This document shows positions 16,901 to 24,590 of a stretch of DNA of 25,659 bases, one piece after another. The translations under genes and the position numbers were made by a program. Under the pieces are notes generated by a model, which saw only the letters and a program-made list of their open reading frames with translations, did no database searches and was not told the origin of the DNA. Source of the stretch: G963666945 sp963666945 (lineage in GTDB: Bacteria > Bacteroidota > Bacteroidia > Bacteroidales > Marinifilaceae); NCBI GenBank assembly GCA_963666945.2, contig CAXXRT010000052.1, positions 1 to 25,659 of the forward strand, in the 5' to 3' direction. Position 1 is the first letter of the stretch, and the number at the start of each line of letters is the position of its first letter.

Positions 16901-17611
16901 AATGGTAATGCCGTAAATACATTCTATTCATATAAGTTCGATAAGCTTGACGAGAACGGATATCCTACTTTTAAGGATTATAACGAGAAGGATGAAGATG
17001 GGAATTATCTTGTGAATTCATACGAAGAGGCTTATAATAGAATCTTTACTGAATCTGGAAATAGAGTACCCGATTTGACCGGTGGTTTTTCTACTTATTT
17101 AAAGTATAAAAGATTTTCACTGAATGCAACATTCTCTTTTGGCATAGGAAACAAGATTAGGCTTAATCCTCTTTTTAAAGATAGAAATCAGTCATTGCCC
17201 ACTCCTCAGCAGAATATGAGTAGCGATTTTGTCAACAGATGGAAAGAGTCAGGAGATGAATTACATACCAATATACCTCGTTTGAGTGATGAGTCCTTGA
17301 GTATTAGCCATTCTTCCATTAAAACTTATACAATCGCAGATAATATCTGGGAAATGTATAACTATTCAGATCTAAGAGTTGTTAGTGGTGATTTTGTTAA
17401 ATGTAGAAATCTTACATTGAATTACTATTTAGGCAATGATTTTTGTAAAAATTTGAAAATTAAAGGTTTGAGTATGGCTCTTACAGTAGGTAACGTATTT
17501 ACGATTAAAGATAGCGCTTTAAAAGGAAGAGATCCGGAGCAACTTTCTTTTGGTTCAGGAACCGTGCCTCCTCAGAGATCTTATTCGTTTAAATTAACTG
17601 CTAATTTTTAA
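13994..17611 (+). CDS. SusC/RagA-family TonB-dependent transducer with STN domain
   Basis: The product is a 1205-residue outer-membrane barrel that imports substrate using TonB energy. A long signal peptide ends near AKSYSQ (about residue 43). An STN domain follows (about 45-118: SLSMKNASLEQVFKALESST to KLLDKTVVIM), which marks receptors that signal through FecR. Next is a carboxypeptidase-D-like beta domain (about 131-205, VKGIVVDEKGNPLPGVSI) and a TonB-box/linker region with LDEVVITGYQRIEKRKLTSS. The plug (about 220-350) contains IRIRGTSSITG, WVVDGV and IDVLKDASATAIYGVKAANG, the SusC signature. The barrel ends SFKLTANF, with a terminal aromatic residue as outer-membrane proteins require. 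The frame is intact over 3.6 kb. The gene begins 105 bases after fecR and is followed 76 bases later by susD. Confidence 0.96.
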   Translation: MKKNLMCSLLRRRLFKCLLFMKLMAIFSLVLCLHVSAKSYSQSERVSLSMKNASLEQVFKALESSTDYTFLYRYDYIDDVKKQDINYSNERVSVILDKCLKGSGLSYKLLDKTVVIMNDKSEPVEQIKKESVKGIVVDEKGNPLPGVSIVIKGTSVGVSSGMDGTFEVKAEKGDIIVVSFVGMETKEVKTVFSKKMIVVLIEEKQELDEVVITGYQRIEKRKLTSSVVSVKGDDVIEPVATSIDQMLQGKIAGVSVLNQTSTPGAAPKIRIRGTSSITGNREPVWVVDGVILQDPVPLSTEELNSMDKVNLIGNAISFLNPEDIDRIDVLKDASATAIYGVKAANGVIVITTKKGVKGKPRVSYTTSVSYLQRPNYDDMYRMNSKDRIEVSEEMHKMGYAFTGINPGRLSYEGALMDLWDKNITYAEFNQQVKQLKENNTDWFDLLFNSTINQTHNITLSGGDENTNYYFSAGYSNNKGVSEGVDYTKYNAMLKVNSQLRDNLKLGINLTASSTDSDRPHSSLDLYQYAYETSRAIPAYNADGSYAFYTKSAAFNPSAFGAAVYPPIQFNVLDELDRTGSNTKNQSVSATFNLDWILTKNIFFNSVVNISKTNSRSESWAEDRSYYSQERRGIPYGVKVDLIETPDYNAEENELPYGGVLSLSNVNSHSYSVRNSITFKKDFGAHYLSTNIGNEVRSSQYLGNSSTQYGYLPDRGKTFATVDIVDYVKFGEVLANNRPRITDTETNVLSFYGIFTYSYDNRYILNFNIRGDGSNKFGEDKDNRFLPVWSVSGRWNLYKESFMKNLDFMDSFALRASYGVQGNVSDDQVPNLILTMGGYDSYADFNQSYLYKVPNNKLRWEKTNSYNLGIDFSLFNSRLSGTLELYNKVGKDQIIYKEIPSTNGARTVSINEGEITNKGWEIFLRGDVIRTKDLTWSLSINTGKNYNEIKKAGSTETFTYEDYIKGTLLTNGNAVNTFYSYKFDKLDENGYPTFKDYNEKDEDGNYLVNSYEEAYNRIFTESGNRVPDLTGGFSTYLKYKRFSLNATFSFGIGNKIRLNPLFKDRNQSLPTPQQNMSSDFVNRWKESGDELHTNIPRLSDESLSISHSSIKTYTIADNIWEMYNYSDLRVVSGDFVKCRNLTLNYYLGNDFCKNLKIKGLSMALTVGNVFTIKDSALKGRDPEQLSFGSGTVPPQRSYSFKLTANF

Positions 17612-17687
17612 TTAATTAGATATGAGCAGGTCATTCATTAATAGTAATGACAGCCTTTAAATGATATATTAAAATAAATAGAAGAGT

Positions 17688-19090
17688 ATGAAAAAAATAT
17701 TATATATAACAATTATAGCTTTACTGTTTACCAGCTGTGATGACTTTCTTGAGCCCAAATCTCAGGATAAGATTATTCCTGTTAAAGTAAGTCAGCTAAA
17801 AGAATTTCTTTTAGGGGAGGTTATTGCCCGTGAATTCAATGATGACAATGACTACCTTAGATTTTTACCTATGATGACTGACGATATGTTTTATTATATT
17901 ATTCCTAGTCAAAGAAGAGATATTGGAGCTGCATTTTTCGGTTATTATTCCTGGCAAAGAGATCCTGAAATAGGTAAAAAATAATTATACAGAGGTGGAT
18001 CATAACTGGGAAGGATATTACCACGATGTTTTTACCTGTAACGTTATTCTTGATCAGATTGATGATATGGAGGGGACTGATGCAGAAAAATATGAATTGT
18101 ATGCTCAGACTTATTTTATGAGAGCTAATTCTTATTTTATGCTGGTTAATCTTTATGGAGAACCATATGAAAAAGCCACTGCTTCAGATGCACTTGGCAT
18201 ACCTATTAACAATGAGGCAGGAATTGAAAATAATTATTACCAGAGAAGTAGTGTTGAGGCTGTATATAAAAAGATAGAAGAAGATCTTTTGTTGTCAATT
18301 GAGAATTTTAAGAAGGTTAACGTTCTGCCTAATGTTGCTCTTCCTACTCTTAATGCTGCTTATTTATTAACGTCAAGGATGTATTTATACAAAAAAGAGT
18401 ATAAATTAGCTAAGGACTATGCTGATCTGGTAATTGGCAATATGCAGGGGAATCTTGTTAATTTGAATTCCTTTGATAATGATTATTTCTTGTGTTCTGG
18501 TAATTCTGAGATTATCTTTACTTATGGTGTTACCAAAGATTATTTATATAGAAAATCATCTTCCATGAGTGCTTATATTTTGACTGATGATTTTAAGAGT
18601 CTTTTTGATGCAGATGATTTGAGATATGATAATTTTCTTTCCAAGGGATGATTATAAGAAATACTTTAAAGGTAAATGTGGATGCTATGGTAAAGTGTTC
18701 CGACTTGCTGAGGCCCATCTTAATAGAGCAGAGGCATTTGCTTACCTTGATGAAGTAGGTGATGCAATGGATGATATTAATGAAATCAGGAGAAATAGGT
18801 TTGAGAACGGTAAAGATTATGAATTAGATACTGATGATAAGCAGGCTGCAATTAACTATATAAGAAACGAAAGAAGAATGGAACTTAGCTTTGAGTATCA
18901 CAGATGGTTCGATTTAAGGAGGTATGGAATGCCAAGATTAGTTCATAAATATGGTTTCCCTGGAGAGGAGGTTGAATATGTTCTTGAAGAAAAAAGTAAG
19001 GCCTATACTTTGCCTATTCCCCTTAGTGTTACCAGATTGAATAAAGTAATAGAGCAGATTGACAGACCCGATATGTCGATGGAGAATTAA
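17688..19090 (+). pseudogene. RagB/SusD-family lipoprotein, interrupted by two frameshifts
   Basis: Three successive frames make one SusD protein of about 467 residues. Frame 3 (17688-17984) has the lipoprotein signal MKKILYITIIALLFTSC and FLEPKSQDKI, a normal SusD start, up to SWQRDPEIGK. Frame 1 continues with NYTEVDHNWEGYYHDVFTCN, then the TPR core (QTYFMRANSYFMLVNLYGEP, the SusD signature), to YDNFLSK. Frame 2 continues with DDYKKYFKG, FRLAEAHLNRAEA and NERRMELSFEYHRWFDLRRY, and ends in PIP and DRPDMSMEN. Taking one A from A6 at 17976-17981 and one G from GGG at 18645-18647 restores the whole protein. A stop codon follows each site almost at once (TAA at 17982-17984, TGA at 18649-18651), so the given sequence could not make a useful product. 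It is the expected partner of the SusC just upstream. Confidence 0.85.
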
Positions 19091-19119
19091 TTGCATGACT
19101 AATTAAAAAGAAGATACAG

Positions 19120-20013
19120 ATGAAAAATATATTTTTATTATTAATTGTTTTTAGCTTTGTTTTTTGTTGGTTGTGAGGACGATGAAAATATTAAAGCTGA
19201 ATTAGCACAGGGAAGATATTATCTGGAAGATGATCCAAATGATTACGTTAAAACACTATGTTTATGAATTTTACCAAAAATACGGTACTGTCATATTGCA
19301 TAATCCGGAAGTACAGGATTATAAATATAACTTCCTTAATCCTAACAATATTATTATAGTTCCTCCTGTTCAGGAAGAGGCCGTAATTAGGGCTGGATTT
19401 GAATTGTTCGATGAATTGTTTCTTTCTTTCTATACAGACGATTTCAAGAAGAAATATCTTCCTTTTACACTACAGTTAGGTGATACAATAACTAGTTTGA
19501 GTGGTAAGACTACTTACAATTCTTATTGTTCCAGAAATCTGATTGCATTATCTAATATAAATTCTGATATTTCTTCTATGACAGATGAAAAGAAAAAGGA
19601 GATTTCTAAGGAAATGCATTTAAATTTCTGGTTTTACTTACCTATTAATGGAAAGAAAAGCTATTGCTATTCCAGCCTCTTTTTATACTTCGGGGGAGTT
19701 GTTTTATAAAGAAGATATCGACCCGGATAAAGAAGTTGGTTCGAAAGATGAACTTATTGACAGGGTCAGGGATAATGGTTTTATTTCATATCCTGGGTAT
19801 ACAACAAGTAGTAGTTACAAGTATAAAATCTATCCGGATAAGGGAGAAGATTTGTACGACTTTCTTTACTATATTTTTTATAATACTAATTCAGATCTTC
19901 ACCTTATTCTTGATGCTTATCCTAAAGTTAATGCTAAGTACGAGATTTTAAGATCTGCTATTAAATCTCAGCTTGACTTTGATATTGCTACTGTTAATAA
20001 CGAAGTTCAATAA
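19120..20013 (+). pseudogene. Surface lipoprotein resembling Mx1-type zinc metallopeptidases but lacking HExxH; three frameshifts
   Basis: The ATG at 19120 begins MKNIFLLLIVFSFVF. One T less in T6 (19160-19165) gives the lipobox VGC. One A less in A4 (19250-19253) joins DDPNDYVK to HYVYEFYQKYGTVIL. One A less in A4 (19656-19659) joins LPINGKK to AIAIPASFYTSGEL. The repaired protein has about 297 residues. The segment from VYEFYQKYG through NIIIVPPVQEEAVI to FKKKYLPFTLQLGDTI resembles the N-terminal part of putative zinc-binding metallopeptidases (Peptidase Mx1 family) that follow SusD in many Bacteroidota operons. No HExxH is present anywhere in the repaired protein, so catalysis is unlikely. 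It may be a substrate-binding relative. The Mx1 assignment is a judgement by eye; 'lipoprotein of unknown function' is the safe name. It starts 29 bases after susD. Confidence 0.6.
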
Positions 20014-20034
20014 ATACCAATAGATATAAGAATA

Positions 20035-20086
20035 AATCTCACATGACCATAATTTGCAGATTGCATATTTCCGGTTGTGTGAGATT
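20035..20086 (+). terminator. Hairpin between the lipoprotein and metalloprotease copy 2
   Basis: AATCTCACA (20035-20043) pairs with TGTGAGATT (20078-20086), and ACC/GGT pairs inside after a two-base mismatch. The loop is about 24 bases. No T-run follows, so it is as likely to be an mRNA stability or processing element as a terminator. It ends 12 bases before the next start codon. Confidence 0.4.
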
Positions 20087-20098
20087 ATTAAATTAATA

Positions 20099-22673
20099 AT
20101 GATGAATAAGTTGTTTAGTAAAATGCTGCTAATAGCATTTGTTTGTGCCTTTTATTTTCTCGGGAATGGATGCCAATGCACAGTTCTGGAAGAAGAAAAA
20201 GCTTAAAGAAAGTAAAGTAATTGCTGAGGTTGACAAAGGGTATGTCCAATATAAGAAAATTCTTAAAGATGCTGATAGCCACGATGGTATGTTTAGGGTG
20301 CATAAGGTAAATAATAAGGTTTACTTCGAGATTCCTAAGGCTGTCATGCACAAAGATTACCTTATGTCTTCGAGGGTGTCAGCAGTCAGTAATACTTTTA
20401 ATACAACATCGGGCAGAATGCCAAAATATCCTATCATGATTACTTTTTCCTACGATAATGATAAGGTATATATACATAAAAAGAATTTTCAGAAGAAATG
20501 TGATGAGAATTCCAGTATGTATTCTGCCATGCTAAGGAATAATATGGATCCTATTTGGTTTTCCTATAAGATTGAAGCATTTGGTAAGGATAGTTTGTCT
20601 TGTGTGATAGATGTTACTGACTTGTTTTGTTCAAATATTAAGGCAATAGATCCTTTTGCTCCTTCAAGGGGAAAAGAAAAAGCAGGGGGGAGTTTTGATA
20701 AAGATAGGTCTAAGATATTGACTGCAAAGGCTTTTGAGAAAAATATAAATATTAAGAGCCGTTTGACATACACTGTTGAAGGAGAGCCTTATACCGTCGA
20801 TGTTTCAAGAAATATAATTATGCTTAAAGATAAGCCTATGAGGGTAAGATTTGCTGATCCTCGTATAGGGATCTTTAAACATGGTTATTATCTTTTTGGA
20901 GAGAAAGAAGATGGTGTAGAGGTTAAATATATAATCCATAAATGGGATCTTAATCCCAAGAAAGAAGATCTTGCTAAATATAAAAACGGGGAGCTGGTTG
21001 AGCCTGAGAAGCCTATTGTATGGTATGTAGATACAGATATCCCCGATAAGTGGAGGAAGTACATACGTATGGGTATTGAGGATTGGCAAAGGGCTTTTGA
21101 AAAGATAGGGTTTAAGAATGCTATTGTAGCAAAGGATTATCCTAAAAACGACCCAAACTTCGATCCTGATGATATATCGTATAATTGCTATAGATTTATC
21201 ACTACAACCATTCAAAACTCAATGGGACCTTCTTATTGGGATCCTCGGTCGGGAGAGATTCTTTGTGCTGACGTAATGTTTTATTCAGATGTGACAAGAC
21301 TATTGCACAATTGGAGATTTACTCAGACTGCCGCTGTAGATCCAAGAGTAAGGAAAAATATTTTTGACGATGAGATAATGGGCGAGTCTCTAAGATATGT
21401 TGCTGCCCACGAGATTGGTCATACTTTAGGATTGATGCATAACTTTGGAGCTTCACATGCTATTCCTGTTGATTCGTTGCGTTCTCCAAAATTTACACAG
21501 AAATACGGTACAACTGCTTCTATTATGGACTATGCTCGATATAACTATGTGGCACAGCCTGGCGATTATGAAAGAGGTGTCAGATTAACTCCTCCTGATT
21601 TAGGTGTTTATGATGAGTATGCAATTAAATGGATATATAAACCAATATTCGAAGCTAATACTCCAGCCGATGAGTACTCGGTTCTTAATAAATGGATAAT
21701 GGAGAAAAGTGGTGATCCTATGTGCCACTATGGACCACAGAGTATGAATAAGTTTTGCGATCCTGATGACCAGTCAGAGGATTTAAGCGATGATGTTGTA
21801 AAAGCAACGGAATATGGAATTAATAATCTTAAGGTAATAGTAAAAAATATTAAACCTTGGACTCTTGAAAAATATGGTACTTATAAGCCATTTCTCGACA
21901 TATACAATTCGGTTACCCAGCAATTCGGAAGGTATATGCTGCATATGATGAGAAATATATCAGGGGCATACCGCAACGAAATTGTTTACGGAGATAATAA
22001 AGTGGCATTTGAATTTTTACCCAAAGAAAGGCAAAAAGAAGTTCTAAATTGCCTTCTTAAATCAATATATGATTATCCTTTATGGATTAGTCCTAAGGAG
22101 ATTACAGATATAACAGGTGTTGATCTTAATTCCATGGATATGCAGTGTAACGTGATGGGATGGCTTGTAAGTTCAAGCATTATGCTACGGTTAAACGCAT
22201 ATGAACAGCTAGATCCTAAAAATGCTTACACATATAAAGAGTACAATAACGATATTTTTAAATTCGTATGGAAGAAGTCTTTAAGCGGACAGGACCTCAC
22301 TGTCAACGATCGAAACTTTCAGAATATTTATGTAGAGGAATTGTTAGGGCTTCAAAAAGTTGATAACGTACTTGCTATGGTTCATAATATGGGTAAATCA
22401 AGTTTTGCTGACGAACTTAAGGGATTAATTGGAGAAGATGCCTATAATCTTAGTCACGACTGTGCTGATGAGTGCGAAAGCAATGAGGATATGATGGATA
22501 AGCAAAGCGCATTAGTTAAAAGAGTATACATAAAAACATTAGGTTCTCCAGTGAATCACAGGATGTTACTTAAAGTACATTCATTGCTAAAAAGACTTAA
22601 GAATACCGGAAATAAAGCTACAAGAGAGCATTATGAAACCTTATTCTTTAAAGTTGATAAATTTTTACAGTAA
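20099..22673 (+). CDS. Large secreted zinc-dependent metalloprotease (DUF5117/DUF5118, metzincin-type), copy 2
   Basis: This is a paralogue of the 5645-8218 protease, alignable along its whole length. The catalytic HEIGHTLGLMH (His codon at 21408-21410) is intact, with SIMDYARYNYVAQPGD as the Met-turn region. SRVSAVSNTFNTTSGRM, IVWYVDTDIPDKWRKYIR and the C-terminal LGSPVNHRMLLKVHSLLKRL match copy 1. The body reads in frame 3 from about 20155 to the TAA at 22671. The natural start is almost certainly the ATG at 20099 or 20102 in frame 2, because MNKLFSKMLLIAFVCAF then runs into FSGMDANAQFW if one T is removed from T4 at 20150-20153. This recreates a signal peptide like that of copy 1 (EANAQFW). 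As given, only a frame-3 start inside the signal region would be open. It is the last gene of the second uptake locus. Substrate unknown. Confidence 0.88.
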
Positions 22674-22699
22674 TTGATCTCATATATTTAGTTGGTTAG

Positions 22700-22767
22700 A
22701 GGATGTCATTATGATATGCAACCGAAAGTTGGATATGACTATCGGGGGCATATCATTGGGGCATCCT
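22700..22767 (+). terminator. Long imperfect hairpin closing the second uptake operon
   Basis: A left arm at 22700-22719 (AGGATG ... ATGATATGC) pairs with a right arm at 22748-22767 (GCATATCAT ... CATCCT). The base of six pairs and the apex of nine pairs are perfect, with wobbles and two mismatches between. The loop contains a small CAAC/GTTG stem around CGAAA. It lies 27 bases after the protease stop. Only TTTA follows, so terminator function is likely from position but not certain. Confidence 0.55.
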
Positions 22768-22945
22768 TTAGAAAGGCTGATGTTTAGGTAAGAGGAAGAT
22801 GGTGTTTTTAATTATAAGGATATTGCAGTCTTTGATAGTGTTTTCAAAGAGTGGCTTACTGATCTTATTTTGTTCTCCCGCAATGTAACCTTCTATGAAT
22901 TTTAATTAAACAAAGGAATATTTTTAAAAAATTCTCTCCTTATTG

Positions 22946-22977
22946 TTTGTAAATATAGGAATCATTGAACACCTTTG
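22946..22977 (+). promoter_or_regulatory. map: Bacteroidota-type promoter before map
   Basis: TTTG at 22946-22949 lies 20 bases before CACCTTTG at 22970-22977. This matches the Bacteroidota TTTG / TAnnTTTG promoter in spacing, and the -7 element matches except for its first base. Transcription would begin near 22984, which fits a start at 23008 and excludes an upstream in-frame start at 22975. Confidence 0.55.
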
Positions 22978-23007
22978 AGGCTTCTTATATATAGTCCTAC
23001 AAAAGAA

Positions 23008-23787
23008 ATGAGCAAAATTATAATTAAAAATGCTGAGCAAATTGAAGGAATCAGAAAGAGTTCTCAATTGGCTGGAAATACACTGAGGTTTATTAGTGAT
23101 TATGTGAAGGAAGGTGTAAATACCTTGTATCTTGATAAATTAGTTGAAGAATATATACGCGATAATGGGGCTATCCCGGCTCCCTTAAATTACCACGGTT
23201 TTCCAAATTCATGTTGTATTTCGTTAAACAATGTAATCTGTCATGGTATTCCAAGTGAGAAGACCATATTAAAGCAAGGCGATATCTTAAATATTGATGT
23301 TACCACTATCCTTGATGGTTATTACGGCGATACAAGTACCATGTTTACCATTGGTGATATTTCCAATGAGGCTGCTAAGTTGGTTGAAGATACCGAGCAT
23401 GCTTTATATCTGGGAATTGAGCAAGTGAAGCCTAATAACTGTTTTGGTAATATTGGTTTTGTAATCGGTCGTTTTGCAAAGGCTAGGAATTATGGCGTGG
23501 TTTATGAATTTTGCGGTCATGGTGTAGGTCTGGAGTTTCACGAAGAACCTCAGGTTGACCATATAGCCAGGCGCAATACCGGCGAGATAATGAAGCCGGG
23601 TATGATTTTTACCATTGAACCTATGATTAATCTTGGGAGAGCCCGTGCTTTAGTTGATAAGAAAGATGGATGGACGGCACGAACAGTAGATAATAAGTTG
23701 TCAGCCCAATTCGAACATACTATTTTGGTGACTAAGGATGGTTACGAGATATTAACTGATGTGGGTGAATATAATATTTTTAAATAA
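23008..23787 (+). CDS. map: Type I methionine aminopeptidase
   Basis: The product is 259 residues from the ATG at 23008. It removes the N-terminal methionine from new cytoplasmic proteins. The five metal ligands of the family are all visible in order: Asp in LNIDVTT, Asp in GYYGDTST, His in CGHGVGLEFHEEP (with the second conserved His seven residues on), Glu in FTIEPMI, and Glu in SAQFEHTILVT. The N-terminal helix (NAEQIEGIRKSSQLAGNTL) and PAPLNYHGFPNSCCISLNNVICHGIP are also typical. The length is standard and no N-terminal SEC-C zinc extension is present. The gene is alone, with a promoter upstream and a hairpin plus T-run downstream. In many bacteria map follows ribosomal-protein genes; here it does not, so it may be a second, stand-alone copy. 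Confidence 0.95.
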   Translation: MSKIIIKNAEQIEGIRKSSQLAGNTLRFISDYVKEGVNTLYLDKLVEEYIRDNGAIPAPLNYHGFPNSCCISLNNVICHGIPSEKTILKQGDILNIDVTTILDGYYGDTSTMFTIGDISNEAAKLVEDTEHALYLGIEQVKPNNCFGNIGFVIGRFAKARNYGVVYEFCGHGVGLEFHEEPQVDHIARRNTGEIMKPGMIFTIEPMINLGRARALVDKKDGWTARTVDNKLSAQFEHTILVTKDGYEILTDVGEYNIFK

Positions 23788-23806
23788 GGTTGGTTTAAAT
23801 AGCGGG

Positions 23807-23836
23807 CTATTTTAGTCAGTCTTTTTTATAAGTAAT
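23807..23836 (+). terminator. Probable terminator of map
   Basis: AAATAG (23807-23812) pairs with CTATTT (23817-23822) around CGGG, and a CTTTTTTA run follows at 23830-23837. It lies about 19 bases after the map stop. The stem is short and AT-rich, and the T-run is a few bases distant. Confidence 0.5.
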
Positions 23837-23840
23837 ATCT

Positions 23841-23911
23841 AAGTATGTGACAATATTAATATTGAGATTTCTTTGTCATGTACTTAGAAAATCTTTATAA
23901 GTAAAGATTTT
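23841..23911. repeat. Two consecutive stem-loops downstream of map
   Basis: The first stem joins AAGTATGTGACA (23841-23852) to TGTCATGTACTT (23874-23885), twelve pairs with two wobbles, enclosing AATATTAATATT. The second joins AAAATCTTTA (23888-23897) to TAAAGATTTT (23902-23911), ten perfect pairs around TAAG, followed by TTTG. The second could act as an intrinsic terminator on the plus strand. Confidence 0.55.
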
Positions 23912-23919
23912 TTGTTATT

Positions 23920-23934
23920 GACGTTAGTAACGTC
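23920..23934. promoter_or_regulatory. 15-base palindrome, possible operator
   Basis: GACGTTAGTAACGTC is a perfect inverted repeat of seven bases each side with a single central G. It is GC-rich compared with the surrounding sequence. The form suits a dimeric regulator site, but no regulator gene is nearby and no -33/-7 pair was recognised next to it. Confidence 0.4.
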
Positions 23935-24590
23935 TACTATTAATGAATTTCTTGTTTGTCGTCTTAAGATGATTTTGTGCAGTATATCTGCTGTTTTTAA
24001 TTTCTGTCCTATTGGGGATATATCTAAGCATTTTTCTAATAATTATTTAAAATTGTGCCACATTACGATTTTGTTTTGGGGTATCTTGTTTATTAAGTGT
24101 TTGATTTTTAGGGTTTTCATTTGTAGGTTTGAAAGCTTTTTCTTTAAATAAAACTGCAGAATTATTTTTTCTGATTTATGCCTAAGGGTAGTTGCTGGTT
24201 GCAACTTGTTGGCTATATATTTATAATTTCTATTTGTTATCAATTTTATAGTAACTATTATGTTGACTCTACTATTTTAATGCTATATATATTGTTCTTT
24301 TCTTATCTTTTCTATGAAGATTATTTTCAGTTAAATTATTAAATACAATTTGTGATGAAATAAGTGATATTAGTGATAAAACCCCATTAAAATTAGGTTA
24401 AAATATGCTTGTGTTTTATAAGTGATTGACATATAAGTTATTATAAATTTGTTTTAGTATTGAATAAACAAGATTAATTATTTATATTAGAAAAGGGATT
24501 GAAGTATTGATTGATTGGTAATTATTAGTGTATATTTTGTTAAAATATAAATCTGTGGTGTTTTATTGTTGTCTGATATAATTAAGTTAA

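Larger units (their letters stand above)
23788..24590. other. AT-rich gene-free stretch with several hairpins
   Basis: About 800 bases lie between map and the surface-protein gene. The left third holds the map terminator, the two stems at 23841-23911 and the palindrome at 23920-23934. A small GTTGC/GCAAC hairpin lies at 24191-24205. Open frames of 60-80 codons exist on both strands but have low-complexity, Cys/Phe/Lys-rich translations with no recognisable signal or domain, so I do not call them. No tRNA cloverleaf or CRISPR repeat was seen. Part of it may be the long leader of the gene at 24591. Confidence 0.55.

Noticed and set aside
17628..17654. Weak hairpin between susC and susD (AGGTCATT with AATGACAGCCT)
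   Set aside because: It has six continuous pairs plus a bulged three-pair base and no T-run. This is too weak to call without comparison to relatives.
23912..24151. Plus-strand open frame of 79 codons after map
   Set aside because: Its start overlaps the palindrome region, there is no promoter or signal peptide, and the translation is Cys/Phe/Ile-rich as expected from AT-rich noncoding DNA.
24043..24243. Minus-strand open frame of 66 codons in the same gap
   Set aside because: It is Lys/Asn-rich and overlaps another chance frame. The piece LQPATTLRHKSEK looks faintly familiar, possibly from a dispersed repeat, but I cannot support a gene.
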